Assembly: GCA_964530225.1 (NCBI GenBank)
Contig: CAZHBA010000050.1
Coordinates: forward strand, 1 to 22,434
Length of the DNA stretch: 22,434 nucleotides
Reading direction: 5' to 3'
From: CAZHBA01 sp964530225
GTDB taxonomy: Bacteria > Pseudomonadota > Alphaproteobacteria > UBA6615
Shown here in pieces: positions 1 to 7,699 of the stretch (within the stretch, counting starts at the first letter, position 1; every line of letters begins with the position of its first letter). A program made the position numbers and the translations under genes. The notes beneath the pieces are model-generated. The model was not told the origin of the DNA. It did not search any database and worked only from the letters and a program-made list of their open reading frames with translations.

Positions 1-157
1 GATCGAATTATCCAAATATCAGGGATCGACCGAAGGCCGTGTCTACGGACGCCAGGCGGCGCTGTCGGTCGGTATCACTATCCCATTGATCGTCGTCGGA
101 CTACTGATCCGCAAACATCTGGCCCGCGGATTTAGCTTTGGTATGGTAAAGCGCTGA
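1..157 (+). CDS. Carbohydrate ABC transporter permease, C-terminal fragment (MalG/UgpE type)
   Basis: Only the last 51 codons are present, because the gene enters from the left edge. The frame starts at base 2 and ends with TGA at 155-157. The peptide contains one hydrophobic stretch (ITIPLIVVGLLI) followed by RKHLARGFSFGMVKR. That ending, a last membrane helix and then a short basic tail with the pattern 'hLxRGxxxGxVK', is the usual end of MalG/UgpE-family inner-membrane permeases of sugar ABC importers. In the family it pairs with a second permease, an ATPase and a binding protein, which would lie to the left. The sugar cannot be told. The following 83 bases hold a small inverted repeat and then the ribosome site of the next gene, so the two may belong to separate units. 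Confidence 0.75.
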   Translation, partial: IELSKYQGSTEGRVYGRQAALSVGITIPLIVVGLLIRKHLARGFSFGMVKR

Positions 158-182
158 ATACGGTCTAAACCGGCTCGTAAGC

Positions 183-200
183 ATGCGGTTTTATCCGCAT
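183..200 (+). terminator. Small inverted repeat downstream of the sugar permease
   Basis: Perfect 6-bp arms ATGCGG (183-188) and CCGCAT (195-200) surround a TTTTAT loop. It lies 25 bases after the permease stop and 40 before the next start. There is no U-run after the stem, so it is at best a weak terminator or processing hairpin. It could be chance. Confidence 0.25.
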
Positions 201-240
201 TATACGTGCAATAACAAGAACGCAACGGGAGGTTAGGGCC

Positions 241-2583
241 ATGGTAAAATACGGTGTCGGACAATCAGTTCGCCGAAACGAAGATCCACGGCTTTTAACC
301 GGTCGCGGCAAATTCAACGACGATTATATCGTCGATAATGCGGCCCAAAGCTATGTTCTGCGTTCACCGCACGCCCACGCCGATATCGTCTCGATCAACA
401 CAGCGGTGGCGAAAACCGCGCCGGGTATCTTGGGTGTATTCACCGGTGAGGACTTGGCCGCCGACGACATTGGTGGTTTTCCCGGACCGCCGCCCTTCTT
501 CGCCGCACTGACCAAACCCGACGGCTCGCCGCTCAGTTATCCCCCGCAGTACGCGTTAACGTCCGACCGCGCGCGCTATGTCGGCGACCCGATTGCATTT
601 GTGGTTGCCGAAACGCTGGACCAAGCGCGCGATGCGGCGGAACTCATCGACGTGTCCTATAAGCAATTACCAGTCGTCACCGACACCGCTGAAGCGATGT
701 CGCCCGGCGCACCGCAAATCTGGGAAGAAGTGCCCCAAAACTTCCTGTTTCAAGCGCAAATTGGGGATACAGAGGCTACCGACGCCGCCTTCGACAAGGC
801 CGCGCACGTGGCGCGCGCCTCACTGGTCAACAATCGCGTGGTGCAAAACTCGATGGAAGTGCGTGGCGCCATCGGCAGCTACGACGCCGATAGCGGCCGC
901 TACACGCTGTACACGTCGAACCAGAACCGCCACATGCTGCGCGACTGGATCGCCAACAGTTTCCTCAAATGCGATCCGCAGATGGTTCGCGTCCTGGTCG
1001 ACGATGTGGGCGGCGGTTTCGGTATGAAAACCCACGCCTATCACGAACAGCTTCTAGTTTTGTTCGCAGCCAAGAAACTTGGCCGCGGCGTGCGCTGGAT
1101 CAGCGACCGCACCGAGGCGTTTCTGAGCGACCTGCATGGCCGCGACCACTTGTCCGAATGCGAATTAGCGCTCGACGAGAATGGTAAGTTTCTTGCCGTC
1201 CGTGTGGCGACAATCGCCGCCATCGGAGCCTATTCCTGCTCTGCCGGGGTCGCCATCCCGACCCAGGTCGGGCCGAAGATTTTGACCAACGTCTATGACA
1301 TTCCCGCCGCCGACGTAGAAGTGAAATGCGTCATGACCAACACCGCACCGGTCGGTCCCTACCGCGGCGCCGGGCGACCAGAGGCAATTTATGTCATGGA
1401 GCGTCTTGTCGATGTCGCCGCCCGGGATTTGGGTTTCGACCCGGTCGAGCTGCGGCGGCGCAATCTGATCCGTCCCGACCAGTTGCCCTACACCAACGCC
1501 ATGGGCACCACCTACGACAGCGGCGAATTCGAAGCCAACATGGAAGCGGCCATGGAAATGGCCGATTGGAAAAATCATGAAGCGCGGCGCAAAACGGCGG
1601 CAAAGAACGGCCGTCTTAGCGGTATCGCGCTATCGCAATACATCGAGACTACCGCCGGCAACCCGACCGAATCCGCGGAAGTCGAGGTCACCGACGACCA
1701 GGTCATCGTACGGGTTGGTACCCAGCCCATGGGCCAGGGACACGACACCTCGTTCATGCAGCTTATATCGGAAAAGCTGGGCGTCGATTTCGATGCCGTC
1801 GTAATCGATACCAGCGACAGCGACAATCTGCCCAGCGGCGGCGGCAGTCACGGTTCGCGTACCAGCCACATCGGCAGCGTCGCGACACTTAATTCCAGCG
1901 ACGAGGTGATCGCCAAGGGAACGATCATCGCCAGCGAAGTGCTCGAGACCGCGACCGACGATATCGAATACGCCGACGGCGCCTTCCGTGTCGCTGGAAC
2001 CGATCGCACGATCAGTCTATTCGACATCGCCCGCGAAGCGCGGACTTCGGCGACCCTACCCGAAGAGCTACGCGGCCCGCTGACCGGATCTGACACCCAT
2101 ACCATCGAGCATTGGAGCTATCCCAACGGCTGTCACATTTGCGAGGTCGAGGTCGAGCAAGACACCGGCTCGGTGCATGTTCTGCGCTATTGCGCAGTAG
2201 ACGATGTGGGTAAGGTTATCAACCCACTGCTGGTAGCCGGCCAAGTCCATGGCGGCGTCAGCCAGGGCATTGGCCAGGCGCTGCTCGAGAACACGGTCTA
2301 CGACCCGGCCTCCGGCCAGTTACTCAGCGCGTCGTTCATGGACTATACGATGCCCCGCGCCGACGACATTCCGTTTATGGACATCGATACCAACGAGGTG
2401 TTGTGTAAGACCAATCCGCTTGGCGTGAAAGGCGCCGGTGAAGCGGGCGCGCTGGTGGCGCCACCGGTAGTCATCGCCGCTATCGCCGATGCATTGCGCG
2501 ACTATGGTGTCACCCACATCGATATGCCAGCGACGCCAGAGCGTGTCTGGCAGGCGATGCAGGCGGAACAGGCGGCGGAATGA
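241..2583 (+). CDS. Xanthine dehydrogenase/CoxL-family molybdopterin-binding subunit
   Basis: This 780-residue protein is a large catalytic subunit of the molybdenum hydroxylase superfamily, whose members hydroxylate aldehydes, purines or N-heterocycles using Mo-molybdopterin cytosine dinucleotide. The N-terminus (GQSVRRNEDPRLLTGRGKF) and the a/b hammerhead domain (about residues 20-130) are typical. Later motifs are VGGGFGMK (about 255-262), PYRGAGRPEA (about 373-382), QPMGQGHDT (about 494-502) and KGAGEAGA (about 729-736), which carries the conserved catalytic glutamate. PYRGAGR resembles the form II/aldehyde-oxidase loop; the AYxCSFR loop of true aerobic CO dehydrogenase is absent, so CO oxidation is unlikely. 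GGGAGG at 227-232 fixes the ATG start. The family normally works with FAD-binding (CoxM-like) and 2Fe-2S (CoxS-like) subunits, and neither is adjacent here. It ends 10 bases from the convergent livF. Substrate unknown. Confidence 0.93.
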   Translation: MVKYGVGQSVRRNEDPRLLTGRGKFNDDYIVDNAAQSYVLRSPHAHADIVSINTAVAKTAPGILGVFTGEDLAADDIGGFPGPPPFFAALTKPDGSPLSYPPQYALTSDRARYVGDPIAFVVAETLDQARDAAELIDVSYKQLPVVTDTAEAMSPGAPQIWEEVPQNFLFQAQIGDTEATDAAFDKAAHVARASLVNNRVVQNSMEVRGAIGSYDADSGRYTLYTSNQNRHMLRDWIANSFLKCDPQMVRVLVDDVGGGFGMKTHAYHEQLLVLFAAKKLGRGVRWISDRTEAFLSDLHGRDHLSECELALDENGKFLAVRVATIAAIGAYSCSAGVAIPTQVGPKILTNVYDIPAADVEVKCVMTNTAPVGPYRGAGRPEAIYVMERLVDVAARDLGFDPVELRRRNLIRPDQLPYTNAMGTTYDSGEFEANMEAAMEMADWKNHEARRKTAAKNGRLSGIALSQYIETTAGNPTESAEVEVTDDQVIVRVGTQPMGQGHDTSFMQLISEKLGVDFDAVVIDTSDSDNLPSGGGSHGSRTSHIGSVATLNSSDEVIAKGTIIASEVLETATDDIEYADGAFRVAGTDRTISLFDIAREARTSATLPEELRGPLTGSDTHTIEHWSYPNGCHICEVEVEQDTGSVHVLRYCAVDDVGKVINPLLVAGQVHGGVSQGIGQALLENTVYDPASGQLLSASFMDYTMPRADDIPFMDIDTNEVLCKTNPLGVKGAGEAGALVAPPVVIAAIADALRDYGVTHIDMPATPERVWQAMQAEQAAE

Positions 2584-2593
2584 AGACAGCTGG

Positions 2594-3322
2594 TCAGGCA
2601 CCGAGATAGTAGGTCTTGACCATCTCGTTTTCGCTGAGGTCGGCGGCGTCCTTGCTGGCGAAAGCGATCTCACCGTGCACGATGATGTAGCCTCGGTCAG
2701 CAATCCTGATCGCCTGATTGAAGTTCTGCTCTGCCATCAGAACCGTCAGCCCCTTACTGCCCGGCAGCTCGCCAATCTTCTCGATCATCTGCGACACCAG
2801 GATCGGCGCCAAGCCAACCGAAGGCTCGTCGATCAACAACAGCTTGGGATCGCTCATCAGCGCGCGCGCCACCGCTAGCATTTGCTGCTCGCCGCCGCTC
2901 ATGCTGCCAGCCTGCTGGGCTTTCCGTTCAGCCAAGCGGGGGAAGAGCGTGAAACAATAATCAATATTGTCGGGGATTTTGTCGCGCGCTTCCCTGCGAT
3001 AGGCACCGAGCGTGAGATTCTCCTCGACGGTCAGCAGCGGAAACAGGCGGCGCCCCTCGGGAACCATGGCGACGCCATGCCCGACGATCTCCTTGGGGCT
3101 GCAGGATGTAAGATCAATGTCGCGGCCGTCGACGCGCAACACGATACTACCAGCGGTGGGCTTGATCAGCCCGGCGACGCAGCTCATGAGCGTGCTCTTA
3201 CCGTTACCGTTAGTGCCGAGTAGCGCGACAGTCTCGCCATCGGCGACATTCAGAGAGACGTTGTGCAAGACGCTGACATTGCCATATCCGGCAACAAGGT
3301 CGTTAACAACCAGATCAACCAT
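2594..3322 (-). CDS. livF: LivF-type ABC transporter ATP-binding protein
   Basis: This is one of two cytoplasmic ATPases of a HAAT-type importer (branched-chain amino acids, amides, urea or small carboxylates). The 242-residue protein shows Walker A GTNGNGKST (36-44), the signature SGGEQ (142-146) and Walker B LLLIDE (161-166), with the LivF-type ending. The ATG at 3322 lies two bases after the livG stop (TGATAATG). A TTG at 3328 could add two residues and overlap the livG stop, but ATG is preferred. It is the last gene of the minus-strand operon that begins at 7330, and its stop is 10 bases from the stop of the opposing molybdenum hydroxylase gene. No terminator is visible in that gap. Regulation is presumably with the operon. 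Confidence 0.94.
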   Translation of the reverse strand: MVDLVVNDLVAGYGNVSVLHNVSLNVADGETVALLGTNGNGKSTLMSCVAGLIKPTAGSIVLRVDGRDIDLTSCSPKEIVGHGVAMVPEGRRLFPLLTVEENLTLGAYRREARDKIPDNIDYCFTLFPRLAERKAQQAGSMSGGEQQMLAVARALMSDPKLLLIDEPSVGLAPILVSQMIEKIGELPGSKGLTVLMAEQNFNQAIRIADRGYIIVHGEIAFASKDAADLSENEMVKTYYLGA

Positions 3323-3324
3323 TA

Positions 3325-4050
3325 TCAAGCCCCCAGATAGGCGCGTTCGACGCCCTTATCTTTCTGAATTTCATCGGGCGTTCCTTCGGCGATTAGCTCG
3401 CCCGCATCGAGGCAGATCACCCGCTGCGAGAACTGCATTACCGCACGCATGATGTGCTCGATCATGATGATCGTCATACCCTGCTCATTGAACTTAACCA
3501 GAATTTCTAGAACCTCGTCGACCTCGCCGCCAGTCAAACCGGCCATCGCCTCATCGGAGATGAGCAATTTCGGCTTGGCAGCGATCGCCCGCGACAATTC
3601 CAGCTTGCGCAGTTCGATCTGGGTTAGGCCGCTGGTTTCCTCGCTCGCCTTTTCAGCTATACCCATAGTCTCTAGGATCGACATCGCCTGGTCGTTGATC
3701 TCGCCCTGGCTGGCGCCGACGGCGCTGACGAACTCGATCGGAATCTTCAAATTGTCGATCACCGTCATACTGTGGAACGGCCGCGGTATCTGGAAGGTGC
3801 GCGTAATGCCCGCCTCGGTACGCTTGTGCGCCTTCACGCCGTTGAGTTCTTGGCCGTCAAAAATAATGTTGCCGCCTTCGTTCTGCAACAAACCAGAGAC
3901 GCAGTTGATTAGGGTCGTCTTGCCCGACCCGTTCGGCCCGATCAGGCCAAAGCGCTCGCCGGCGTATACTTGCGTTGTGACGTTCGACAACGCGGTGAAA
4001 CCGCCAAAGATCTTGGTAACCGAATTAACTTGGAGAAGTTCTTCCGCCAT
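3325..4050 (-). CDS. livG: LivG-type ABC transporter ATP-binding protein with divergent signature motif
   Basis: This is the second cytoplasmic ATPase of the importer. In the 241-residue protein, Walker A is GPNGSGKTT (38-46) and Walker B is LLISDE (162-167) followed by AMAGL. The switch histidine is in MIEHIM. Where the ABC signature LSxGQ should be, it reads LTQIELRKLE (142-151), so the Gly-Gln pair is missing. In a heterodimeric ATPase this would leave one composite ATP site degenerate; some LivG relatives also lack the consensus. GITRTFQIPRPF (81-92) is typical of LivG. The start is preceded only by a weak GTAGAG. It sits 24 bases after livM and its stop nearly touches the livF start, which suggests coupled translation. 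Confidence 0.93.
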   Translation of the reverse strand: MAEELLQVNSVTKIFGGFTALSNVTTQVYAGERFGLIGPNGSGKTTLINCVSGLLQNEGGNIIFDGQELNGVKAHKRTEAGITRTFQIPRPFHSMTVIDNLKIPIEFVSAVGASQGEINDQAMSILETMGIAEKASEETSGLTQIELRKLELSRAIAAKPKLLISDEAMAGLTGGEVDEVLEILVKFNEQGMTIIMIEHIMRAVMQFSQRVICLDAGELIAEGTPDEIQKDKGVERAYLGA

Positions 4051-4074
4051 CGCTCTACAAAGCCCTGTTCACGC

Positions 4075-5046
4075 TTAATTTTTCTTCATAAACCAGCCGA
4101 CGATGCCGTGTGGGGCAATCGTCACAAAAACCACTAGCAAGACGCCGAGAATCAGCAAATTCAGTTCCGACGATATGGTCACGATCGCTACTTGCTGCAC
4201 GGTGCCGAGAAGTAAGGCGCCCACCACCGGACCAATCCAGGTGAAAGTGCCACCGATCATCGGCATCGCCAAAGAGTTCACCGCGAATTCTAGATTGAAC
4301 GCGGTCACCGGATCGACAAAGGTCAGATAGCTGGGAAATACCGCGCCGGCCACACCCATTAGCGCGCCGCTGATCGTCGTCGCGATGAGCTTAAGCCGCA
4401 GCGTCGGCACGCCCATACACTCGGCCGCCTCCTCGTTATCCTTGATCGAGTTGAGGCCCCTTCCGAGCTTGCCCTTTTCGATCGTGCGAGCAACCCACAC
4501 GCTGGCGATCACCAGGAAGGCCATCAGAAAGAACAGAAATTCCTTGGTATTGCCGAATATGCCGGCGCCCTTGCGATCGACAATCAACACGCCAAGGAGT
4601 TCCGGTTTGCGCGGCGGCAGGATGGAAATTCCCGCCGCACCGCCGACGAATTCCCAGTTATTCACAAGGGTTTCGAGCACGATCGCCAACGCCAGCGTGG
4701 CGATGGCAAAGTAGACACCTTTGAGGCGCAGCGTGAAGTAGCCAATGAACAGCCCCAACGCACCGGCAATGATACCGGCAGCAATAATCTGCTCGACGAT
4801 GCCAGCGCCGACCCATTGAATGAGTGCAATTGCCGTGTAGGACCCAACGCCCAAAAACCCGGCGGTGCCGAAGTTGATATAGCCGCCATAGCCGCCCAAG
4901 ATATTCCACGCCGTTGCGATCATCGCATACTGCAGGACAGCGAAGCCGGCGAAATAGAAGAAGCGGTTGAGACCCACTTGGGTGACGACGAAGGCGACCA
5001 GCAGCATTACGAGGCAGCCGATCTCAAACTTGTAACGATTGAGCAT
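4075..5046 (-). CDS. livM: LivM-type ABC transporter permease
   Basis: An inner-membrane permease of 323 residues with about eight to nine hydrophobic segments. The first are near residues 10-25 and 30-50, and the last is around 290-315 before the basic tail GWFMKKN. The LivM pattern GGYGGYINFGTAGFLGVGSY (about 51-70) and the cytoplasmic coupling loop GRGLNSIKDNEEAAECMGV (about 197-215) are clear. Its ATG overlaps the livH stop by one base (TAATG), with GGAG about a dozen bases before it, so the two permeases are translationally coupled and made in equal amounts. It forms the membrane pore with LivH; LivG and LivF bind on the cytoplasmic side. The family is clear, the substrate is not. Confidence 0.95.
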   Translation of the reverse strand: MLNRYKFEIGCLVMLLVAFVVTQVGLNRFFYFAGFAVLQYAMIATAWNILGGYGGYINFGTAGFLGVGSYTAIALIQWVGAGIVEQIIAAGIIAGALGLFIGYFTLRLKGVYFAIATLALAIVLETLVNNWEFVGGAAGISILPPRKPELLGVLIVDRKGAGIFGNTKEFLFFLMAFLVIASVWVARTIEKGKLGRGLNSIKDNEEAAECMGVPTLRLKLIATTISGALMGVAGAVFPSYLTFVDPVTAFNLEFAVNSLAMPMIGGTFTWIGPVVGALLLGTVQQVAIVTISSELNLLILGVLLVVFVTIAPHGIVGWFMKKN

Positions 5047-5942
5047 TAGCGGGAATCTCCAACGCCAAACAACCCGGTTGGCTTGTATGCCAGCACGCCC
5101 AACAGAACGCCGAACGAGACCGCTGGCGCCCAGGAGGGACCGAAGAAAGTCGACACGACACTTTCCGCTATCCCCAGAATGAAGGCAGCCACCAAAGTGC
5201 CGCTAATCGAGCCCAGGCCACCAAGAACAACAATGGCGAAGACGTTGCCGATAAAAAGCCGGCCCACTGCTGGCTCGATGGGAATAACAATGATCATCAA
5301 AGCGCCGGCCAGGCCGCAGGTCGCCAGACCTATAGAGAACGCCATGCGCTTGACGTGAACTGGATCAACGCCCATTAACGACAACGCCAACATGTCCTGG
5401 TGGACGGCGCGCGCGGCGCGTCCGAAGAAGGTACGGTCGAGATAGATCTGCAGGCCCACCGTCATTATACCGGCGACAACAAACGCGGTTAATAAGCGGT
5501 ACGGAACCGACACATTCAAGCCAACGATGTCGGCCGATAGCGATTCACCGATGTAGGGCGCTTTGACCAGCCGGTGATCGACGCCAAAAACCATGATCAA
5601 CACGACTTCGGTGATGAACAGAAGACCGAAGAAAAACGCCAGCCCGCGCAGCGCCTCGGCGCTGGTTCGCTCGAAGAACTGGTAATAGGCCGAGTAGATG
5701 ACCCAGCCGATGGCGAAAAATAGCGGCGTGATGATTACGCCAGCGAGGACCGGGTCGATCCCCAGATCAGCGTTCAATATATATGTTACGAACGCGGCAG
5801 CGACGATCAGTGTCGGATGCGCGATGTTAACCGTATCGAGCAGACCAAAACAGATCGACAGACCGATCGATAGGGCGGCGAAAAAGCCGCCAAGCAGCAA
5901 TCCCGCTATTAACGCGTTAATTAGCAGTTCAAGAAATACCAC
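5046..5942 (-). CDS. livH: LivH-type ABC transporter permease
   Basis: A 298-residue inner-membrane permease. The N-terminus (LLINALIAGLLLGGFFAALSIGLS) and the FGLLDTVNIAHPTLIVAAAF segment are standard LivH features. The cytoplasmic coupling loop is RAARAVHQDMLALSLMGVDP, where family members usually have RAxRAxAxDxxxAxLMGI. About eight hydrophobic stretches are visible. It is separated from the binding-protein gene upstream by 107 bases that contain a strong hairpin, while livM follows with a one-base overlap. This break suggests that permease expression is set below that of the binding protein, as is common in periplasmic uptake operons. Confidence 0.95.
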   Translation of the reverse strand: MVFLELLINALIAGLLLGGFFAALSIGLSICFGLLDTVNIAHPTLIVAAAFVTYILNADLGIDPVLAGVIITPLFFAIGWVIYSAYYQFFERTSAEALRGLAFFFGLLFITEVVLIMVFGVDHRLVKAPYIGESLSADIVGLNVSVPYRLLTAFVVAGIMTVGLQIYLDRTFFGRAARAVHQDMLALSLMGVDPVHVKRMAFSIGLATCGLAGALMIIVIPIEPAVGRLFIGNVFAIVVLGGLGSISGTLVAAFILGIAESVVSTFFGPSWAPAVSFGVLLGVLAYKPTGLFGVGDSR

Positions 5943-5981
5943 GACATCTCGCCTATAAGCTCTGTTATGGGTAAACGAGGC

Positions 5982-6015
5982 GGAGGACGATTACACCGTA
6001 GTGCAACCGTCCTCC
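5982..6015 (-). promoter_or_regulatory. Intercistronic hairpin with cUACGg tetraloop
   Basis: Read on the minus (transcribed) strand, GGAGGACG-G-TTGCAC pairs with GTGTAA-T-CGTCCTCC around the loop TACG. This gives a continuous 15-bp stem with two G-U wobbles, closed as C(UACG)G, a UNCG-class very stable tetraloop. It lies between the binding-protein stop (6050) and livH start (5942). The downstream strand reads GCCTCGTTTACCC, so there is no proper U-run. The likely role is 3'-end protection of the binding-protein message or partial attenuation, not full termination. On the plus strand the wobbles become mismatches, which fits selection on the minus-strand RNA. Confidence 0.65.
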
Positions 6016-6049
6016 CCTCAACTTTAGTTACAGACCAAACCTGTTGGGG

Positions 6050-7330
6050 TTAACGAAGTGCGTTGTAGTTCTTAACCTCACCAGTTCTGATATCCGGCGG
6101 GTTAATGATCTTACGCGTACCTGCCCGCGCGAACTGTGCGAGATCGTTGTTTTTGATATTCTGATACTGAACAACGATAGTGCGAGGTTCTTCCCACTCA
6201 CCGTTCGCGCCGAACTTCACGTCTCCCACAACCGAGGTGAATTTGGTCTTGTGGAGATACTTAGCGATGGCATCATGGTCGATCTTGCCGACGGCGTTAA
6301 CCGCTTGGCCCAGAATATCCACATAGGCGTAGGCCCACGGCACTAGATAGTAGCCGAGTGCGTCAGTCTTGAGACCTTCATCCTTAACCTTCTTCTGGTA
6401 CCGCTTGAGCAGCTCGGACGACCCCGGGTAAATGTTCATCGTTGGCTCCGGAACGTAGAAGTCGTAGTTCAGGATGCCGTTCAGGTTGGGGCCGAGACCC
6501 GACATCAGGCCGGAGTACTGCAGTCCGACCATGCCGCCGCCAACGGCCTTGGCCTTGGTACCCACTTCTGCAAGCGCACGCACCAAGCCAGCCGAACCGT
6601 TCGGGTATGAAGCGATGTAGAAAACGTCAGGGTTCTTCGCGTTCACCGCCCGTACGATCGGCGTGAAGTCAGCCGTCTTTGGCGGATAATTTTTGTTATA
6701 GACGATCTCAAACCCGAACTTCTTGGCGTTTTTCAGCGCGCCTTTTTTCAGATTCCGGGCGAATTCGGCGTCCGCTGATAGCAACGCAATCGTCTTCGGC
6801 GCTGGCTTGAGGCCCTTCAGTGCTTCAAACCAATAATGCGAGAAGCCGACGGCCGGTTCAGGACCCGCGGGCAAGATCTGGAAATACTTCTCGTAATTCC
6901 ACTTGGCATTACAATCCATGCCAAACAGGCCAAAAAACACTATGTCGCGGTCGATTACGACCGGCATCGCCGGAGCAATCAGGTTGGTTCCGTAACCACT
7001 GACCACGAAGTCGACCTTGTCAACGTCGAGCAGCTTGGCGTAGATGCCAGGCACGTTCTTCGGGTTGGTCTGGTCGTCGTAATAAACGAGCTCAACCGGG
7101 CGTCCCAGGAGGCCACCCTTTTTGTTAACGTCCTCCGCCCACATCTGCATGGCAACCAGCGACTGCTTGCCACCACCGGCGAGGGCACCAGTCAGGGCCA
7201 TGCCGAAGCCGATCTTAATGGGGTCTTTAGCCTGCGCCGTCGGCGCAAACGCCGTCGTCAGTGTAAATGCTGCTGCAAACAAGACAGCAAGCAACATCGT
7301 GCGCACACGAAATTTCATTATTTGGGACAT
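6050..7330 (-). CDS. Periplasmic substrate-binding protein of the LivHMGF-type importer
   Basis: A 426-residue periplasmic protein of the Leu/Ile/Val- and amide-binding family (Peripla_BP_6 type). A Sec signal is clear: basic KFRVR, hydrophobic core about residues 12-29, and cleavage probably after AQA at residue 34, giving a mature start at KDPIKIG. KIGFGMALTGALAGGG and GGLLGRPVELVYYDDQ are standard lobe-1 motifs. No lipobox cysteine is seen, so it should be soluble. The GGGAGGAGAT just upstream supports the ATG at 7330; MKFRVRT four codons later is an alternative. It is the first gene of the operon. Substrates in this family include branched-chain amino acids, short-chain amides, urea and aromatic acids, and none can be chosen from sequence alone. 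Confidence 0.94.
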   Translation of the reverse strand: MSQIMKFRVRTMLLAVLFAAAFTLTTAFAPTAQAKDPIKIGFGMALTGALAGGGKQSLVAMQMWAEDVNKKGGLLGRPVELVYYDDQTNPKNVPGIYAKLLDVDKVDFVVSGYGTNLIAPAMPVVIDRDIVFFGLFGMDCNAKWNYEKYFQILPAGPEPAVGFSHYWFEALKGLKPAPKTIALLSADAEFARNLKKGALKNAKKFGFEIVYNKNYPPKTADFTPIVRAVNAKNPDVFYIASYPNGSAGLVRALAEVGTKAKAVGGGMVGLQYSGLMSGLGPNLNGILNYDFYVPEPTMNIYPGSSELLKRYQKKVKDEGLKTDALGYYLVPWAYAYVDILGQAVNAVGKIDHDAIAKYLHKTKFTSVVGDVKFGANGEWEEPRTIVVQYQNIKNNDLAQFARAGTRKIINPPDIRTGEVKNYNALR

Positions 7331-7699
7331 GTTTATCTCCTCCCTACTAGCTTCTGTTCACACGGAAACACTCTCCGCTGAATAGCTTAATTCGTTCCAG
7401 AAACGCCCACAAATGATTCTTTTTTAGCGGTTACAGAACTTACTTTAGTGGTTACAGAACTTACGTCTCCTTTTATCCGCTACGGCGGACTTCCACTCCG
7501 CAAACACATTATGTCATCAGCTCTCGCTTATGTAAGTCCTATGATTACCGATGTGGGCCGTTTCGGCAAGTATGTTGTTCCGAAAGAAAAAATGTCGCAG
7601 CTGGGCCTATCTTGATCTTGCGTGTATCCAGCGTGAGCCGTAGCGTAGGGCCCCCGAGCGCCTCCCGCGCTAATCCCACAAATTAAGACAGGATGGTCC
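7331..7699. promoter_or_regulatory. Divergent control region between binding protein and SDR
   Basis: These 369 bases separate two divergently transcribed units. No gene is seen. The minus-strand side carries the Shine-Dalgarno site (about 7334-7346) and, roughly 90-135 bases from the binding-protein start, a tandem 21-bp repeat described separately. A weaker related stretch, GTTCCAGAAAC, lies near 7394-7404. The plus-strand side carries AGGA at 7690-7693 before the SDR start. I could not assign convincing -35/-10 pairs for either direction. Confidence 0.6.
7423..7464. repeat. Tandem 21-bp direct repeat, candidate operator
   Basis: Two abutting 21-bp units (7423-7443 and 7444-7464) differ at one base: TTTAGCGG versus TTTAGTGG, each followed by the identical TTACAGAACTTAC. 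Each unit contains GTTACAGAAC, a short inverted repeat GTT-N4-AAC. A 21-bp period is two helical turns, so two regulator molecules could sit on the same DNA face. The place, upstream of a transporter operon in a divergent spacer, suits an operator. Plain slippage duplication is the alternative. Confidence 0.6.

Noticed and set aside
820..1044. Minus-strand and +2/+3 frames inside the molybdenum hydroxylase gene
   Set aside because: They are shadows of a strongly conserved gene in GC-rich DNA, with low-complexity His/Val/Arg composition and no ribosome site.
241..2583. Aerobic CO dehydrogenase large subunit
   Set aside because: The form I loop AYxCSFR is absent and PYRGAGR stands in its place; coxM and coxS are not adjacent.
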